Of a DNA stretch of 48,426 nucleotides, positions 35,488 through 45,578 are shown piece after piece. This DNA is from Nostoc sp. FACHB-152 (GTDB taxonomy: Bacteria > Cyanobacteriota > Cyanobacteriia > Cyanobacteriales > Nostocaceae). The number at the start of each line of letters is the position of its first letter. The first letter of the stretch is position 1. Location: contig NZ_JACJRV010000053.1 of assembly GCF_014697475.1 (NCBI RefSeq), forward strand, positions 1 through 48,426, written 5' to 3'. A model generated the notes under the pieces. That model was given only the letters and a program-made list of their open reading frames with translations, was not told the origin of the DNA and ran no database searches. The position numbers were made by a program, and so were the translations under genes.

Positions 35488-35856
35488 GTGATTCAACCCC
35501 AAACTTACTTAAATGTGGCAGATAACAGCGGCGCGCGGAAACTGATGTGTATCCGTGTGTTAGGTGCAGGTAATAGCCGTTACGGTTTTATCGGCGACAG
35601 AATTATTGCTGTTGTTAAAGATGCCATTCCCAACATGGCTGTGAAAAAATCAGATGTTGTGGAAGCTGTGATTGTTCGCACTCGCCATAACATCCGTCGT
35701 GATAGCGGTATGACTATTCGCTTTGATGATAACGCCGCCGTGATCATCAATAAAGAAGGTAATCCTAGAGGCACACGGGTATTTGGCCCAGTAGCAAGGG
35801 AACTCCGCGACAAGAACTTTACTAAAATTGTTTCTCTGGCTCCGGAGGTGCTGTAA
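35488..35856 (+). CDS. rplN: 50S ribosomal protein L14 (uL14)
   Basis: A 122-residue protein at the subunit interface (bridge B8). [25 protein letters not shown] and [32 protein letters not shown] are hallmark sequences. GTG start at 35488 with AAGGGAG 9-15 nt upstream. The final A of its stop codon is the first base of the rplX ATG (TAATG), a sign of coupled translation. Confidence 0.98.
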   Translation: MIQPQTYLNVADNSGARKLMCIRVLGAGNSRYGFIGDRIIAVVKDAIPNMAVKKSDVVEAVIVRTRHNIRRDSGMTIRFDDNAAVIINKEGNPRGTRVFGPVARELRDKNFTKIVSLAPEVL

Positions 35857-36200
35857 TGGCTATCCAAAAGGAAAAAGTATTCCATAAAATGCACGTTAAA
35901 ACTGGTGACACTGTGCAAGTGATTGCTGGCAAAGATAAAGGCAAAGTTGGCGAAGTAATAAAAGCATTACCCCAACTGAGCAAAGTCGTTGTTAAAGGTG
36001 TCAACATTAAGACTAAGCACGTTAAACCCCAACAAGAAGGGGAATCTGGACGGATTGTTACCCAAGAGTACCCAATCCATAGTTCAAATGTGATGCTCTA
36101 TTCCACAAAACAAAACGTCGCTAGTCGCGTTTGCTACACCTTCACCCCAGAAGGCAAGAAGGTGAGAAAACTCAAAAAAACTGGCGAGATTATTGATTAA
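35856..36200 (+). CDS. rplX: 50S ribosomal protein L24 (uL24)
   Basis: A 114-residue assembly-initiator protein with a KOW motif ([24 protein letters not shown], about residues 10-33). [23 protein letters not shown] and [10 protein letters not shown] are typical. A CTCCGGAGGTGCTGTAATG context places the Shine-Dalgarno in rplN. Confidence 0.98.
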   Translation: MAIQKEKVFHKMHVKTGDTVQVIAGKDKGKVGEVIKALPQLSKVVVKGVNIKTKHVKPQQEGESGRIVTQEYPIHSSNVMLYSTKQNVASRVCYTFTPEGKKVRKLKKTGEIID

Positions 36201-36251
36201 GGATGAAGCTAAAAGACTGAAGTATAAATATTACTTATTTTATCTTCATCC
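36201..36251. repeat. Nested inverted repeat in the rplX-rplE spacer
   Basis: GGATGAAG (36201-36208) pairs with CTTCATCC (36244-36251), enclosing AAGTA/TACTT. It begins right after the rplX stop codon and could be a processing or attenuation hairpin; no U-run follows. Confidence 0.7.
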
Positions 36252-36298
36252 TTCATAATCTTCCCTGACCAAGCCCAGGGATATCAGGACAAAAAATT

Positions 36299-36847
36299 AT
36301 GGCGACAACAAGACTCAAAACCTTATATCAAGAGACAATCGTCCCTAAACTCACGAATCAGTTCCAATACACCAACGTTCATCAAGTACCGAAGGTAATA
36401 AAAGTTACTGTTAACAGGGGTTTGGGCGAAGCGGCACAAAATGCTAAGGCATTGGAAGCTTCGATCAACGAAATTGCATTAATTACAGGTCAAAAACCTG
36501 TAGTTACAAGAGCGAAAAAAGCGATCGCAGGCTTTAAAATCCGTCAAGGTATGCCTGTCGGGATCATGGTCACTCTCCGAGGCGAGAGAATGTATGCTTT
36601 TCTCGACCGCCTGATCAGCTTGACACTGCCTAGAATTCGTGACTTTCGTGGTATTAGCCCTAAAAGCTTTGACGGCCGCGGCAACTATACTCTAGGCGTA
36701 AGAGAACAGCTAATCTTTCCAGAAGTCGAATACGATAGCATTGATCAAATTCGCGGTCTGGATATTTCAATCATTACTACAGCAAAAAATGACGAAGAGG
36801 GCCGCGCTTTACTCAAAGAATTGGGAATGCCCTTTCGCGATCAATAA
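36299..36847 (+). CDS. rplE: 50S ribosomal protein L5 (uL5)
   Basis: A 182-residue 5S rRNA-binding protein of the central protuberance that contacts P-site t[74 protein letters not shown] and [19 protein letters not shown] are all conserved. Length is standard. rpsN (S14), which follows rplE in many bacteria, is absent; rpsH comes directly. Confidence 0.98.
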   Translation: MATTRLKTLYQETIVPKLTNQFQYTNVHQVPKVIKVTVNRGLGEAAQNAKALEASINEIALITGQKPVVTRAKKAIAGFKIRQGMPVGIMVTLRGERMYAFLDRLISLTLPRIRDFRGISPKSFDGRGNYTLGVREQLIFPEVEYDSIDQIRGLDISIITTAKNDEEGRALLKELGMPFRDQ

Positions 36848-36867
36848 GTTCATCTAAAGAGGGAACG

Positions 36868-37269
36868 ATGGCGGCTAACGACACAATTGCAGATATGCTG
36901 ACGCGCATCCGCAATGCCAACATGGCAAGGCATCAAACAACACAAGTGCCAGCCACTAAAATGACCCGTAGTATTGCCAAAGTACTACAGGAAGAAGGAT
37001 TTATTTCTGAAATTGCAGAAGATGGAGAAGGCGTAAAACGTCATCTGGTGATTTCCCTAAAATATAAGGGTAAAAATCGTCAGCCTTTGATTACTGCCCT
37101 TAAACGGGTGAGTAAACCTGGTTTACGCGTTTATTCCAACAGAAAAGATTTACCCAGAGTACTAGGCGGCATCGGTATTGCCATTATTTCTACTTCCAGT
37201 GGCATAATGACCGACCGTGAAGCTCGCCGTCAAAACTTGGGTGGTGAAGTACTTTGCTACGTCTGGTAG
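36868..37269 (+). CDS. rpsH: 30S ribosomal protein S8 (uS8)
   Basis: A 133-residue 16S-binding protein of the 30S platform. [19 protein letters not shown] opens it; the C-terminal [27 protein letters not shown] is diagnostic. In E. coli S8 represses its own operon by binding an S8-site mimic near rplE; I did not find a clear mimic. AGAGGGA upstream is the Shine-Dalgarno. Confidence 0.98.
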   Translation: MAANDTIADMLTRIRNANMARHQTTQVPATKMTRSIAKVLQEEGFISEIAEDGEGVKRHLVISLKYKGKNRQPLITALKRVSKPGLRVYSNRKDLPRVLGGIGIAIISTSSGIMTDREARRQNLGGEVLCYVW

Positions 37270-37355
37270 TCATTAGTCATTTGTCATTAGTCATTGGTCA
37301 CTAGTAACTGGCAAATGGCAAAGGACAAATAACAAAGGACAAATAACAAAGGACA
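37267..37355. repeat. Inverted heptad arms, rpsH-rplF spacer
   Basis: Left arm TAGTCAT/TTGTCAT/TAGTCAT/TGGTCAC; right arm TGGCAAA and then AAAGGAC-AAATAAC repeated, giving three AAAGGA cores. The last lies about 10-15 nt from the rplF ATG, so the repeat supplies a plausible Shine-Dalgarno. Confidence 0.85.
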
Positions 37356-37362
37356 AAAGATC

Positions 37363-37911
37363 ATGTCTCGTATTGGTAAACGACCAATTACTATTCCCGC
37401 CAAAGTGCAAGTCACCATTGATGGCACAAAGGTTGTGGTAAAAGGCCCCAAAGGTGAACTTTCACGAGATCTACCTGTTCATGTAACAGTGAGCCAAGAA
37501 GGGGAAACCTTACAAGTAGTTCGTAAAGATGATTCCCGTACCTCTCGCCAAATGCACGGTTTAAGCCGGACATTGGTTGCCAACATGGTAGAGGGAGTTT
37601 CCCAAGGTTTTCAACGTCGTTTGGAAATTCAAGGGGTTGGTTATCGCGCACAAGTACAAGGGCGTAACCTAGTTTTGAACATGGGTTTCAGCCATCAAGT
37701 ACAAATTGAGCCACCAGATGGAATTCAGTTTGCTGTAGAAAACAACACTAACGTTATAGTTAGTGGCTATGACAAAGAAATAGTAGGTAATACAGCAGCT
37801 AAGATTCGTGCCGTCCGACCACCAGAACCTTACAAAGGTAAAGGTATTCGCTATGCGGGTGAAGTAGTCAGACGCAAGGCTGGTAAGACCGGAGGTAAAG
37901 GTAAGAAGTAA
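37363..37911 (+). CDS. rplF: 50S ribosomal protein L6 (uL6)
   Basis: A 182-residue two-domain protein near the sarcin-ricin loop and the factor-binding site. [21 protein letters not shown] and the C-terminal [25 protein letters not shown] are diagnostic. It is followed after 2 bp by rplR. Confidence 0.98.
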   Translation: MSRIGKRPITIPAKVQVTIDGTKVVVKGPKGELSRDLPVHVTVSQEGETLQVVRKDDSRTSRQMHGLSRTLVANMVEGVSQGFQRRLEIQGVGYRAQVQGRNLVLNMGFSHQVQIEPPDGIQFAVENNTNVIVSGYDKEIVGNTAAKIRAVRPPEPYKGKGIRYAGEVVRRKAGKTGGKGKK

Positions 37912-37913
37912 AC

Positions 37914-38276
37914 ATGAAACTTACTCGTAGAGAATCAAAACAGCGTCGTCATCGCCGCGTTCGTGGTAAGGTTAGCGGTTCTCAAGAACGCCCACGCCTA
38001 GCCATATTCCGCTCTAACCAACATATTTATGCTCAAGTAATTGATGATACTCAGCATCATACTTTAGTGGCAGCATCTACTTTAGATGCAGAGTTAAAAA
38101 CAAATTTAGCTTCTGGTGCTAATTGCGAAGCATCAGCACAAGTTGGGAAGTTAATTGCAGCGCGCGCACTCGAAAAAGGCATTACTAAAGTAGTCTTTGA
38201 TCGCGGTGGTAACTTATATCACGGTCGAATCAAAACACTAGCTGATGCAGCACGCGAAGCTGGTTTAGATTTTTAA
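37914..38276 (+). CDS. rplR: 50S ribosomal protein L18 (uL18)
   Basis: A 120-residue 5S rRNA-binding protein. [40 protein letters not shown] and [28 protein letters not shown] are conserved. It starts 2 bp after rplF, with AGGTAAAGGTAAG as a weak ribosome-binding stretch. Confidence 0.98.
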   Translation: MKLTRRESKQRRHRRVRGKVSGSQERPRLAIFRSNQHIYAQVIDDTQHHTLVAASTLDAELKTNLASGANCEASAQVGKLIAARALEKGITKVVFDRGGNLYHGRIKTLADAAREAGLDF

Positions 38277-38356
38277 AGTTGTCAAAAGTCCATAGTCCAT
38301 AGTCAACAGTAATGACTATTGACTCTTGACTCTTGACTGTTGACTCTTGACTTTTA
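38277..38356. repeat. Inverted heptad arms, rplR-rpsE spacer
   Basis: Left arm AAAAGTCCATAGTCCATAGTC; right arm TTGACTC/TTGACTG/TTGACTC ... GACTTTT. The outer ends AAAAGTC and GACTTTT are exact complements, so a hairpin of about 75 nt is possible. Confidence 0.85.
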
Positions 38357-38368
38357 AAGGCATTGATT

Positions 38369-38893
38369 ATGGCAACAGGTCGTCGTAAAGCTAACCGCGC
38401 AAAGAAAGAAGAAACCAACTGGCAAGAGCGTGTAATCCAAATCCGACGCGTGAGCAAGGTCGTTAAGGGTGGTAAAAAACTCAGCTTCCGGGCGATCGTC
38501 GTTGTTGGAAATGAACGCGGTCAAGTAGGTGTTGGAGTAGGTAAAGCCTCAGATGTAATTGGTGCTGTTAAAAAAGGTGTAGCCGATGGCAAAAAACACC
38601 TTATTGACATTCCTATTACTAAATCTAATTCGATCCCCCATCCTATTGATGGCATTGGCGGTGGTGCAAAAGTCATTATGCGTCCAGCCGCACCTGGTAC
38701 TGGTGTAATTGCTGGTGGTGCGGTGAGAACTGTACTGGAACTAGCAGGAGTTCGTAACGTTCTAGCTAAACAACTCGGTTCTAACAACCCGCTAAATAAT
38801 GCTAGAGCCGCAGTTAATGCTTTATCTACACTGCGTACTTTAGCTGAAGTTGCGGAAGATCGTGGTATTGCTATTGATAAACTCTACATTTAG
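38369..38893 (+). CDS. rpsE: 30S ribosomal protein S5 (uS5)
   Basis: A 174-residue protein at the mRNA entry and decoding region, important for accuracy. [69 protein letters not shown] and [16 protein letters not shown] are conserved. I use the ATG at 38369; a TTG at 38363 would add two residues. rpmD (L30), often next, is missing. Confidence 0.97.
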   Translation: MATGRRKANRAKKEETNWQERVIQIRRVSKVVKGGKKLSFRAIVVVGNERGQVGVGVGKASDVIGAVKKGVADGKKHLIDIPITKSNSIPHPIDGIGGGAKVIMRPAAPGTGVIAGGAVRTVLELAGVRNVLAKQLGSNNPLNNARAAVNALSTLRTLAEVAEDRGIAIDKLYI

Positions 38894-38938
38894 TAGGGTT
38901 TTGGTTACACAGTTCTTGTAAAAAATATTAATAACATC

Positions 38939-39385
38939 ATGAGACTCAACGATGTTAAGCCTCAAAAAGGCTCTAAAAAACGCCGTCGCCGTGTAGGTAG
39001 AGGTATTTCTGCTGGTCAAGGTGCTAGTGCTGGTTTAGGTATGCGGGGTCAAAAATCTCGCTCTGGTAGCAGTACAAGACCAGGGTTTGAAGGTGGTCAA
39101 CAGCCATTGTACCGCCGTATTCCTAAGCTGAAAGGCTTTCCAGTTGTGAATCGCAAGATTTACACTACGATAAATGTAGAGAAGCTAGCCTCTCTTCCTG
39201 CTAATACAGAAGTAACATTGGATTCCTTAAAAGCAGCAGGTATTTTAACCTCTGCCAAAGGGCCACTGAAAATTCTAGGTAATGGGGAATTGAACGTTGC
39301 CCTCAACGTTAAAGCGGCAGCTTTCACAGGTCAAGCTCGTAGCAAAATTGAGGCAGCTGGAGGAAGTTGTGAAGTTTTAGGGTGA
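38939..39385 (+). CDS. rplO: 50S ribosomal protein L15 (uL15)
   Basis: A 148-residue late-assembly 23S binder. [45 protein letters not shown] is the long Gly/Arg-rich N-terminal extension, followed by [18 protein letters not shown] and a C-terminal [22 protein letters not shown] domain. Start ATG at 38939. Confidence 0.98.
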   Translation: MRLNDVKPQKGSKKRRRRVGRGISAGQGASAGLGMRGQKSRSGSSTRPGFEGGQQPLYRRIPKLKGFPVVNRKIYTTINVEKLASLPANTEVTLDSLKAAGILTSAKGPLKILGNGELNVALNVKAAAFTGQARSKIEAAGGSCEVLG

Positions 39386-39455
39386 AGCCCAACCGCGCAC
39401 TTAAATACCTGCCAACTAGCTTCCAGTGCCTGGTTCACGATAAAGGTAGCACTCT

Positions 39456-40769
39456 ATGATCAGTCGAGATAAAGCCCCAACGGCTCAAGAAACTTTTATG
39501 CAGATGGCACAAGCAGCTGGGCTAAGAGGCAGGCTGCTTGTCACTGTCGGTATTTTAATTTTGGTTCGCCTAGGTATATTCTTACCTGTCCCAGGAATTG
39601 ATAGAGCTAGATTTCACGATGCTATTTCCGGCAACAATTCCATATTTGGTTTATTGGATATCTTTTCTGGACGTGGACTTTCTACTTTGGGAGTCTTTGC
39701 TTTAGGGATTCTGCCCTTTATCAATGCGTCAATTATTATCCAATTGCTGACTGCGGCCATCCCATCTTTAGAAAATTTACAGAAAAACGAAGGTGAAGCA
39801 GGACGGCGGAAAATTTCACAAATTACTCGCTACGTGACTGTAGGTTGGGCGATTATCCAAAGTACAGCTTTTTCTGCTTTTTTCCTGCAACAATTTGCCT
39901 TAACTCCAGGCCCGTTATTTGTAGCTGAAACTGCGATCGCTCTTACCGCAGGTTCTATGTTCGTTATGTGGGCATCCGAACTGATCACAGAACGAGGTAT
40001 TGGTAATGGTGCATCACTGTTAATTTTTGTCAACATTGTCGCTTCGCTACCTAAATCTCTAGGCGACACCATCGACTTAGTACAAGTTGGCGGTAGAGAA
40101 ATCGTGGGTCGGGTAATTGTCCTAGTGTTGGTATTTCTAGCAACCATCGTTGGGATTGTGTTTGTACAAGAAGGTATCCGCCGCATCCCGATTATTTCGG
40201 CTCGTCGTCAAGTAGGGCGGAGAGTGTTGGCAGAACAGCGTAGCTATCTACCACTACGTCTCAACTCTGGTGGTGTTATGCCCATTATTTTTGCGGCTGC
40301 TATCCTCAGTTTGCCACTATTAATCGCCAACTTTACGAAGAATCCTGAGTTAGCGAATATCGTTAACACTTATCTCAGTCCTGGTGGTTCTGCGCCTTGG
40401 GTATACGCTCTGGTTTACTTAACTTCGATTGTTTTCTTTAGCTACTTCTACTCTTCATTAATTGTTAACCCAGTTGATGTAGCTCAGAACTTGAAAAAAA
40501 TGGGTTCTAGTATTCCCGGTATTCGCCCAGGTAAAGCTACAAGTGAGTATATCGAGCGGGTAATTAACCGATTAACTTTTTTGGGAGCGATATTTTTAGG
40601 CTTGGTTGCGATCATTCCCACAGCCGTGGAAAGTGCTTTGAAAGTACCAACCTTTAAGGGACTAGGTGCTACTTCATTACTCATCCTAGTTGGTGTGGCA
40701 ATTGACACAGCAAAACAAGTCCAAACTTACGTTATCTCTCAGCGATACGAAGGAATGGTGAAACAATAG
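39456..40769 (+). CDS. secY: Protein translocase subunit SecY
   Basis: The 437-residue channel core of the Sec translocon in plasma and thylakoid membranes, with ten predicted helices. Signatures: [24 protein letters not shown] (TM1), [44 protein letters not shown] (plug and TM2), [15 protein letters not shown] and the cytoplasmic loop [18 protein letters not shown], then [13 protein letters not shown]. Its last base is the first base of the adk start codon. Confidence 0.98.
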   Translation: MISRDKAPTAQETFMQMAQAAGLRGRLLVTVGILILVRLGIFLPVPGIDRARFHDAISGNNSIFGLLDIFSGRGLSTLGVFALGILPFINASIIIQLLTAAIPSLENLQKNEGEAGRRKISQITRYVTVGWAIIQSTAFSAFFLQQFALTPGPLFVAETAIALTAGSMFVMWASELITERGIGNGASLLIFVNIVASLPKSLGDTIDLVQVGGREIVGRVIVLVLVFLATIVGIVFVQEGIRRIPIISARRQVGRRVLAEQRSYLPLRLNSGGVMPIIFAAAILSLPLLIANFTKNPELANIVNTYLSPGGSAPWVYALVYLTSIVFFSYFYSSLIVNPVDVAQNLKKMGSSIPGIRPGKATSEYIERVINRLTFLGAIFLGLVAIIPTAVESALKVPTFKGLGATSLLILVGVAIDTAKQVQTYVISQRYEGMVKQ

Positions 40770-41323
40770 TGACGCGACTAATCTTCTTGGGTCCACCTGG
40801 AGCGGGTAAGGGAACTCAAGCTCAAGTTTTGGCAGAACACCTGCACATACCTCATATTTCAACTGGTGAAATATTGAGGCAAGCCATGAAAGAGCAAACT
40901 CCTTTGGGAATTAAAGCTCAAGGTTATGTTGATAGCGGTGAGTTAGTTCCAGATCAGTTGGTGCAAGACTTAGTAGAGGAACGTTTAGACCAACAAGATG
41001 CAAAATTTGGTTGGATTTTAGATGGTTTTCCTCGCAAAGTTACACAAGCAACTTTTTTAGAAGAATTGCTGACAAAAACTGCTCAAGGAGGCGAAAGGGT
41101 AGTTAATTTAGATGCACCAGATGACGTTGTGATATCACGTTTACTAGCTAGAGGACGAAAAGATGATACCGAAGAGGTGATTCGTCGTCGGCTAGAAGTG
41201 TACCGTAATGAAACTGCGCCTTTGATTGATTACTACAGTCAGCGCGAAAGGCTACTGACAGTCAACGGTAATCAATCCCAAGAAGAAGTCACTACTGAAT
41301 TGAAACACATTTTAGCTTCCTAG
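40769..41323 (+). CDS. adk: Adenylate kinase
   Basis: Catalyses ATP + AMP = 2 ADP. P-loop [10 protein letters not shown] at residues 8-17, AMP-binding [14 protein letters not shown], and [14 protein letters not shown] are visible. At 184 residues it is the short form: the LID is reduced ([15 protein letters not shown]) and has no zinc-binding insert. GTG start (40769) overlaps the secY stop by 1 bp, so translation is coupled. A hairpin about 20 nt downstream may end transcripts. Confidence 0.97.
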   Translation: MTRLIFLGPPGAGKGTQAQVLAEHLHIPHISTGEILRQAMKEQTPLGIKAQGYVDSGELVPDQLVQDLVEERLDQQDAKFGWILDGFPRKVTQATFLEELLTKTAQGGERVVNLDAPDDVVISRLLARGRKDDTEEVIRRRLEVYRNETAPLIDYYSQRERLLTVNGNQSQEEVTTELKHILAS

Positions 41324-41344
41324 CTTGAGTTCAAGGTGTAGTCA

Positions 41345-41386
41345 TTGGGAAGTAGGAGATTCACTAGTCACTACTCCCAATTTCTC
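41345..41386 (+). terminator. Terminator-like hairpin after adk
   Basis: TTGGGAAGTAG (41345-41355) pairs with CTACTCCCAA (41371-41380) with one bulged A, followed by TTTCTC. It would divide the operon before infA, in a 202-bp gap. Confidence 0.5.
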
Positions 41387-41525
41387 ACTCCCATTTGAAA
41401 ATAGAATGCGAATCAATTTTAGCTAAGATATATTAATAAACTGTTGATATATTTCTCAAATTATGTTCTTTTGCAGATGAGTGCTGCAAGCGAACGGGAA
41501 ATTGTTGAGTTGAGGAACAAAAAAA

Positions 41526-41750
41526 TTGTCTAAGCAAGATTTGATTGAAATGGAAGGTACAGTTACTGAGTCCTTGCCAAACGCCATGTTTCGCGTTGAC
41601 TTGGACAACGGTTTTAACGTACTAGCACACATTTCTGGAAAGATTCGCCGCAACTACATCAAGATTTTGCCAGGCGATCGCGTCAAGGTCGAACTAACTC
41701 CCTACGACCTGACAAAAGGCAGAATTACTTATAGATTGCGGAAAAAATAA
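41526..41750 (+). CDS. infA: Translation initiation factor IF-1
   Basis: A 74-residue OB-fold factor that binds the 30S A site during initiation. [45 protein letters not shown] and [23 protein letters not shown] are typical. The best start is a TTG at 41526 with GAGGA 9-14 nt upstream; the first in-frame ATG (41550) would remove eight conserved residues. A rare start codon may keep its level low. Confidence 0.96.
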
Positions 41751-41848
41751 TAAAATCCAGAAAAAATTAGTTATATAAAGGGGATCTTACCATACAACTA
41801 AATTGTTGGGGGATTCTGAATTACTTAACTGAAATATTTTTCCAGAAA

Positions 41849-41857
41849 TGCTATAAT
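41849..41857 (+). promoter_or_regulatory. Extended -10 promoter candidate before rpmJ
   Basis: TGC-TATAAT at 41849-41857 forms an extended -10 element 29 bp before the rpmJ start, in a 135-bp gap. The -35 (TTAACT at 41825-41830, spacing 21) is poor. It suggests an internal promoter for rpmJ-rpsM-rpsK. Confidence 0.4.
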
Positions 41858-41885
41858 TTTATATTTGGAGTCAATTACGAAAGGC

Positions 41886-41999
41886 ATGAAAGTCCGAGCC
41901 TCTGTCAAAAAAATTTGTGAAAAGTGTAACGTGATTCGCCGTCGTGGTCGCGTTATGGTGATTTGCTCTAACCCTAAGCACAAACAACGTCAAGGATAA
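41886..41999 (+). CDS. rpmJ: 50S ribosomal protein L36 (bL36)
   Basis: A 37-residue protein, the smallest of the large subunit. [37 protein letters not shown]. The zinc ribbon is complete (Cys11, Cys14, Cys27, His32), so it is the C+ form. ATG at 41886 and TAA at 41997-41999. Confidence 0.98.
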   Translation: MKVRASVKKICEKCNVIRRRGRVMVICSNPKHKQRQG

Positions 42000-42119
42000 C
42001 ACTCTCCACAATTGGGGAGTTAACTGTGACCCGAAAAATCACCACAAAGATTATAGATGTGGTTTTTAGTCCACATCTAAGCTAACAGAAATTGCGAGAA
42101 CAACAGGGAGAGATTAATT

Positions 42120-42500
42120 GTGGCACGTATTGCCGGCGTAGACCTGCCACGCGACAAACGCGTAGAGATTGGTCTAACTTACATTTTTGGAATTGGATTA
42201 TCTAGATCGCAGGAAATTCTTGCGGCTACAGGTGTCAATCCAGACACTCGTGTTAAAGACTTAAGTGATGCCGATGTAGCAAGCCTACGTGCAGAAATAG
42301 AAAGTAACTATCAAGTAGAAGGTGACTTGCGGCGCTTGGAAGCCATGAACATCAAGCGCTTAGTTGATATTGGTACCTACAGAGGTCGCCGTCACCGGAT
42401 GGGCTTACCAGTTAGGGGTCAAAGAACTCGTACTAATGCTAGAACCCGTCGTGGGAGAAGGCAAACAGTGGCTGGGAAGAAGAAGGCTCCTGGCAAATAA
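42120..42500 (+). CDS. rpsM: 30S ribosomal protein S13 (uS13)
   Basis: A 126-residue 30S head protein that contacts the P-site tRNA and forms bridges B1a/B1b. [25 protein letters not shown] and [22 protein letters not shown] are diagnostic. GTG start at 42120 with GGGAGAG 8-14 nt upstream. Confidence 0.98.
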   Translation: MARIAGVDLPRDKRVEIGLTYIFGIGLSRSQEILAATGVNPDTRVKDLSDADVASLRAEIESNYQVEGDLRRLEAMNIKRLVDIGTYRGRRHRMGLPVRGQRTRTNARTRRGRRQTVAGKKKAPGK

Positions 42501-42554
42501 TTGTTCATTGCTTGCTTATTCGAGCAAGTTTTTCTCTAAATTAACTAAACAAAT

Positions 42555-42950
42555 ATGGCGAGACAACCAACTAAAAAAACTGGGAGCAAAAAGCAAAAGC
42601 GGAACGTACCCAACGGACTTGCTTATATCCAATCTACTTTCAACAATAGCATTGTCACCATCACCGATCAAAATGGCGATGTCATCTCCTGGGCAAGTGC
42701 TGGTTCTAGTGGTTTTAAGGGAGCTAAAAAGGGAACTCCCTTTGCTGCACAAACTGCTGCTGAAAGCGCAGCCCGTCGAGCTATTGACCAAGGAATGCGC
42801 CAAATTGAAGTGATGGTTAGTGGACCCGGTGCAGGTAGAGAAACTGCGATTCGCGCCCTTCAAGGAGCAGGACTGGAAATTACACTGATTCGGGATATTA
42901 CTCCAATTCCTCACAATGGTTGCCGTCCGCCAAAACGCCGCCGAGTCTAG
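42555..42950 (+). CDS. rpsK: 30S ribosomal protein S11 (uS11)
   Basis: A 131-residue platform protein at the mRNA exit. [39 protein letters not shown] and the C-terminal [17 protein letters not shown] are diagnostic. No rpsD (S4) follows, unlike E. coli; a 319-bp foldable spacer leads to rpoA. Confidence 0.98.
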   Translation: MARQPTKKTGSKKQKRNVPNGLAYIQSTFNNSIVTITDQNGDVISWASAGSSGFKGAKKGTPFAAQTAAESAARRAIDQGMRQIEVMVSGPGAGRETAIRALQGAGLEITLIRDITPIPHNGCRPPKRRRV

Positions 42951-42972
42951 ATTCGACCTGTTGGGCATAATC

Positions 42973-43166
42973 AAAATTCACCTGTAATAGCGGTTGAAGC
43001 TTTTTTCTTTTAGCTATTATGCAGAGTGAATTTTAAATAACTACTGACGGCTTGGGCGGTAAAAGCCAGTTAGCTCTTCCTAAAGGGAGAGCTGCTGTAC
43101 TTTCCAAAACGGCATATTTATCATGGATAATCGCCCGCAGGCTTAATAAGGAGGTCAATTACCGCC
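42973..43166 (+). promoter_or_regulatory. Two-domain structured spacer between rpsK and rpoA
   Basis: Domain 1: AAAATTCAC (42973-42981) with GTGAATTTT (43026-43034), then TAATAGC (42985-42991) with GCTATTA (43013-43019), around a U-rich loop. Domain 2: GGCGGTAA (43055-43062) with TTACCGCC (43159-43166) encloses AGCTCTTCC-taaa-GGGAGAGCT (43072-43093) and TTATC/GATAA (43118-43130). GGGCG (43054-43058) could instead pair with CGCCC (43132-43136), so two folds compete. A full anti-16S match AAGGAGGT (43148-43155) lies within it, followed by a five-codon frame ATG...TGA (43172-43186). Possible alpha-operon control element. The rest of the 319-bp gap shows nothing else. Confidence 0.5.
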
Positions 43167-43269
43167 ATTGGATGTTGGCAGTTTGATAAGCCTGAAAGAA
43201 GCTTAGGGCAGAAGTAAATTGAATAGGCAATTAATTGCTAGCAGCACCTGAATTAAGGGAGGCTACTCC

Positions 43270-44217
43270 GTGGCGCAGTTTCAAATTGAATGTGTAGAGT
43301 CTAGTACAGAGGAAAGTCGGAGCCATTACAGTAAGTTTGTCTTAGAACCCCTAGAGCGCGGTCAAGGCACAACTGTTGGTAATGCGTTGCGGCGGGTGTT
43401 ACTTTCCAATTTGGAAGGGACAGCCGTTACCGCAGTGCGAATTGCAGGTGTTTCACACGAGTTTGCCACAGTTCCGGGTGTGCGGGAAGACGTGCTAGAA
43501 ATCTTGATGAGAATGAAAGAAGTTATTCTCAAAAGCTATTCTTCTCAACCCCAAATTGGTAGATTACTCGTTACCGGGCCAGCAACAGTGACAGCAGCCC
43601 ATTTTGATTTGCCTAGTGAAGTCGAAGTCGTTGATCCTACCCAGTATGTTGCTACTCTGGCTGAGGGCGGTAAGCTGGAAATGGAATTTCGCATCGAACG
43701 TGGCAAAGGTTATCGCACTGTAGAAAGAGGACGTGAAGAAGCCACTTCTTTGGACTTCTTACAGATCGACTCGGTATTTATGCCAGTGCGAAAAGTCAAC
43801 TACAGTGTCGAAGAAGCCCGTGCAGATGGCTCGATTACAAAAGACAGACTGTTATTAGAAGTTTGGACAAATGGCAGTGTCTCTCCTCAAGAAGCACTAT
43901 CTTCAGCTGCTGGTATTCTGGTAGATTTATTCAACCCTCTGAAAGATATTTCTTTAGAACCGACAGATATTGGTTCTGATGTTCCAGATGACCCAACTGC
44001 TCAGATTCCTATCGAAGAATTGCAACTGTCTGTACGGGCATATAACTGTCTCAAACGCGCACAAGTCAATTCTGTAGCAGACTTATTGGACTTTACCCAA
44101 GAAGATCTGTTAGAAATCAAAAACTTTGGTCAAAAATCAGCAGAAGAAGTTGTAGAAGCACTGCAACGACGCTTGGGGATTACTTTACCTCAAGAAAGAA
44201 GTTCCAAACACAGCTAA
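43270..44217 (+). CDS. rpoA: DNA-directed RNA polymerase subunit alpha
   Basis: The 315-residue assembly platform of RNA polymerase. The N-terminal domain has FVLEPLERGQGTTVGNALRRVLLSNLEGTAV and GVREDVLEILMRMKEV. The C-terminal domain (about 240-305) has IEELQLSVRAYNCLKRAQVNSVADLL and FGQKSAEEVVEALQRRLGI, the UP-element and activator contact surface. GTG start at 43270 with GGGAGGCTACTCC upstream. Confidence 0.98.
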   Translation: MAQFQIECVESSTEESRSHYSKFVLEPLERGQGTTVGNALRRVLLSNLEGTAVTAVRIAGVSHEFATVPGVREDVLEILMRMKEVILKSYSSQPQIGRLLVTGPATVTAAHFDLPSEVEVVDPTQYVATLAEGGKLEMEFRIERGKGYRTVERGREEATSLDFLQIDSVFMPVRKVNYSVEEARADGSITKDRLLLEVWTNGSVSPQEALSSAAGILVDLFNPLKDISLEPTDIGSDVPDDPTAQIPIEELQLSVRAYNCLKRAQVNSVADLLDFTQEDLLEIKNFGQKSAEEVVEALQRRLGITLPQERSSKHS

Positions 44218-44250
44218 AGCAAAACCTTTCATAGTTCATAGTCCACTATT

Positions 44251-44601
44251 ATGCGTCACCGTTGTCGGGTTAAAAAACTTGGTAAGCCAGCTGACCAGCG
44301 CCGCGCTCTGTTGCGTACCTTAACCACTGAGCTAATTCGTCATGGTCGAATTACCACCACTTTGATCAGAGCGAAAGCTTTGCGAAGTGAAGTAGATAAA
44401 ATGATTACCTTAGCTAAAGACGGTTCCTTAGCATCTCGTCGGGCAGCTTTAGGTTATATGTACGACAAACAACTGGTTCATGCTTTATTTGAGCAAGCTC
44501 CTACTCGGTATGGTAATCGCAGTGGTGGTTATACCCGCATTCTGCATACCATACCTCGCAGAGGAGATAATGCTGAAATGGCAATTATTGAACTAGTTTA
44601 A
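44251..44601 (+). CDS. rplQ: 50S ribosomal protein L17 (bL17)
   Basis: A 116-residue protein near the tunnel exit. [29 protein letters not shown] and [30 protein letters not shown] are typical. It starts 33 bp after rpoA. Confidence 0.98.
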   Translation: MRHRCRVKKLGKPADQRRALLRTLTTELIRHGRITTTLIRAKALRSEVDKMITLAKDGSLASRRAALGYMYDKQLVHALFEQAPTRYGNRSGGYTRILHTIPRRGDNAEMAIIELV

Positions 44602-44660
44602 GTCAATGGTCAAAAGTCAAAAGTATTTATACAAATGACGAATGACAAATGACACAAAAT
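44602..44660. repeat. Inverted heptad arms, rplQ-truA spacer
   Basis: Left arm AGTCAATGGTCAAAAGTC and right arm ATGACGAATGACAAATGACA. Short but with the same geometry as the other spacers. Confidence 0.75.
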
Positions 44661-44664
44661 CTGT

Positions 44665-45486
44665 ATGTTAGAAACTGACCAGCCGAAACAAACTCAAAGA
44701 GTAGCCTTGGTAGTTCAATATCTTGGTACTCACTTTCATGGCTGGCAACGACAAAAGGGGCAGCGTACAGTCCAAGAAGAAATCGAAACAGCGATCGCTA
44801 CTATTCTTGGTCATCATGTTACCCTGCATGGTGCAGGTCGCACTGATGCTGGTGTTCATGCTGCTGCACAAGTAGCCCACTTTGACGCTACAGGTTTAAT
44901 TCCCGCTCATAAATGGGCAACAGTTCTCAATAGTTATTTGCCGCAAGACATAATAATCAGGGCTTCAGCACCCGTGAGTAACGCCTGGCACGCTAGATTT
45001 AGCGCAGCTTATCGGCGATACCGTTACACGATATACACTGAAAAACGACCAAATTTGTTCGTTAAGCCCTTCAGTTGGCATTATTATCTTGAGCCTCTGG
45101 ATGAATTATTGATCCAGACTGCCATGAAACCTCTCTTGGGTAAGCATCATTTGGCGGCCTTTCATCGTGCAGGCTCCAAAAGAGCGCATTCTTGGGTAGA
45201 GGTACAAGCCGCAGAATGCCAGCGTAATGGGTCATTGATCCATTTAGAAATCCAAGCAGATGGATTTTTATATGGCATGGTTAGGCTATTAGTGGGAATG
45301 CTAGTACAAGTAGGTACTGGACAGCGATCGCTTGCTAACTTCACCGAAATTTGGCAAGAAGAGCGTCGAGAAGAAGTAAAATACGCCGCACCTGCTCAAG
45401 GTTTATGCTTGTTGCGAGTCGGCTATCCTGATTTTCCTTTTTCTCCTGATGTTTGGTACGATACCCAGCCGAAATTTAGTTTTTAG
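44665..45486 (+). CDS. truA: tRNA pseudouridine(38-40) synthase TruA
   Basis: A 273-residue enzyme that isomerises uridines 38-40 of the tRNA anticodon stem. [21 protein letters not shown] and the catalytic [11 protein letters not shown] (catalytic Asp in RTDAG) are clear, followed by [13 protein letters not shown] and [20 protein letters not shown]. The ATG at 44665 gives [10 protein letters not shown]. Its place between rplQ and rplM is the usual cyanobacterial order and links tRNA modification to ribosome output. Confidence 0.96.
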   Translation: MLETDQPKQTQRVALVVQYLGTHFHGWQRQKGQRTVQEEIETAIATILGHHVTLHGAGRTDAGVHAAAQVAHFDATGLIPAHKWATVLNSYLPQDIIIRASAPVSNAWHARFSAAYRRYRYTIYTEKRPNLFVKPFSWHYYLEPLDELLIQTAMKPLLGKHHLAAFHRAGSKRAHSWVEVQAAECQRNGSLIHLEIQADGFLYGMVRLLVGMLVQVGTGQRSLANFTEIWQEERREEVKYAAPAQGLCLLRVGYPDFPFSPDVWYDTQPKFSF

Positions 45487-45575
<89 letters not shown>

Positions 45576-45578
45576 ACA

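Noticed and set aside
42364-42974. Frames overlapping rpsM and rpsK on both strands
   Set aside because: They overlap two certain ribosomal protein genes and show no family motifs.
43172-43186. Five-codon frame after AAGGAGGT as a gene
   Set aside because: Too short to call; spacing of 16 nt is long. Kept only as part of the rpoA spacer observation.
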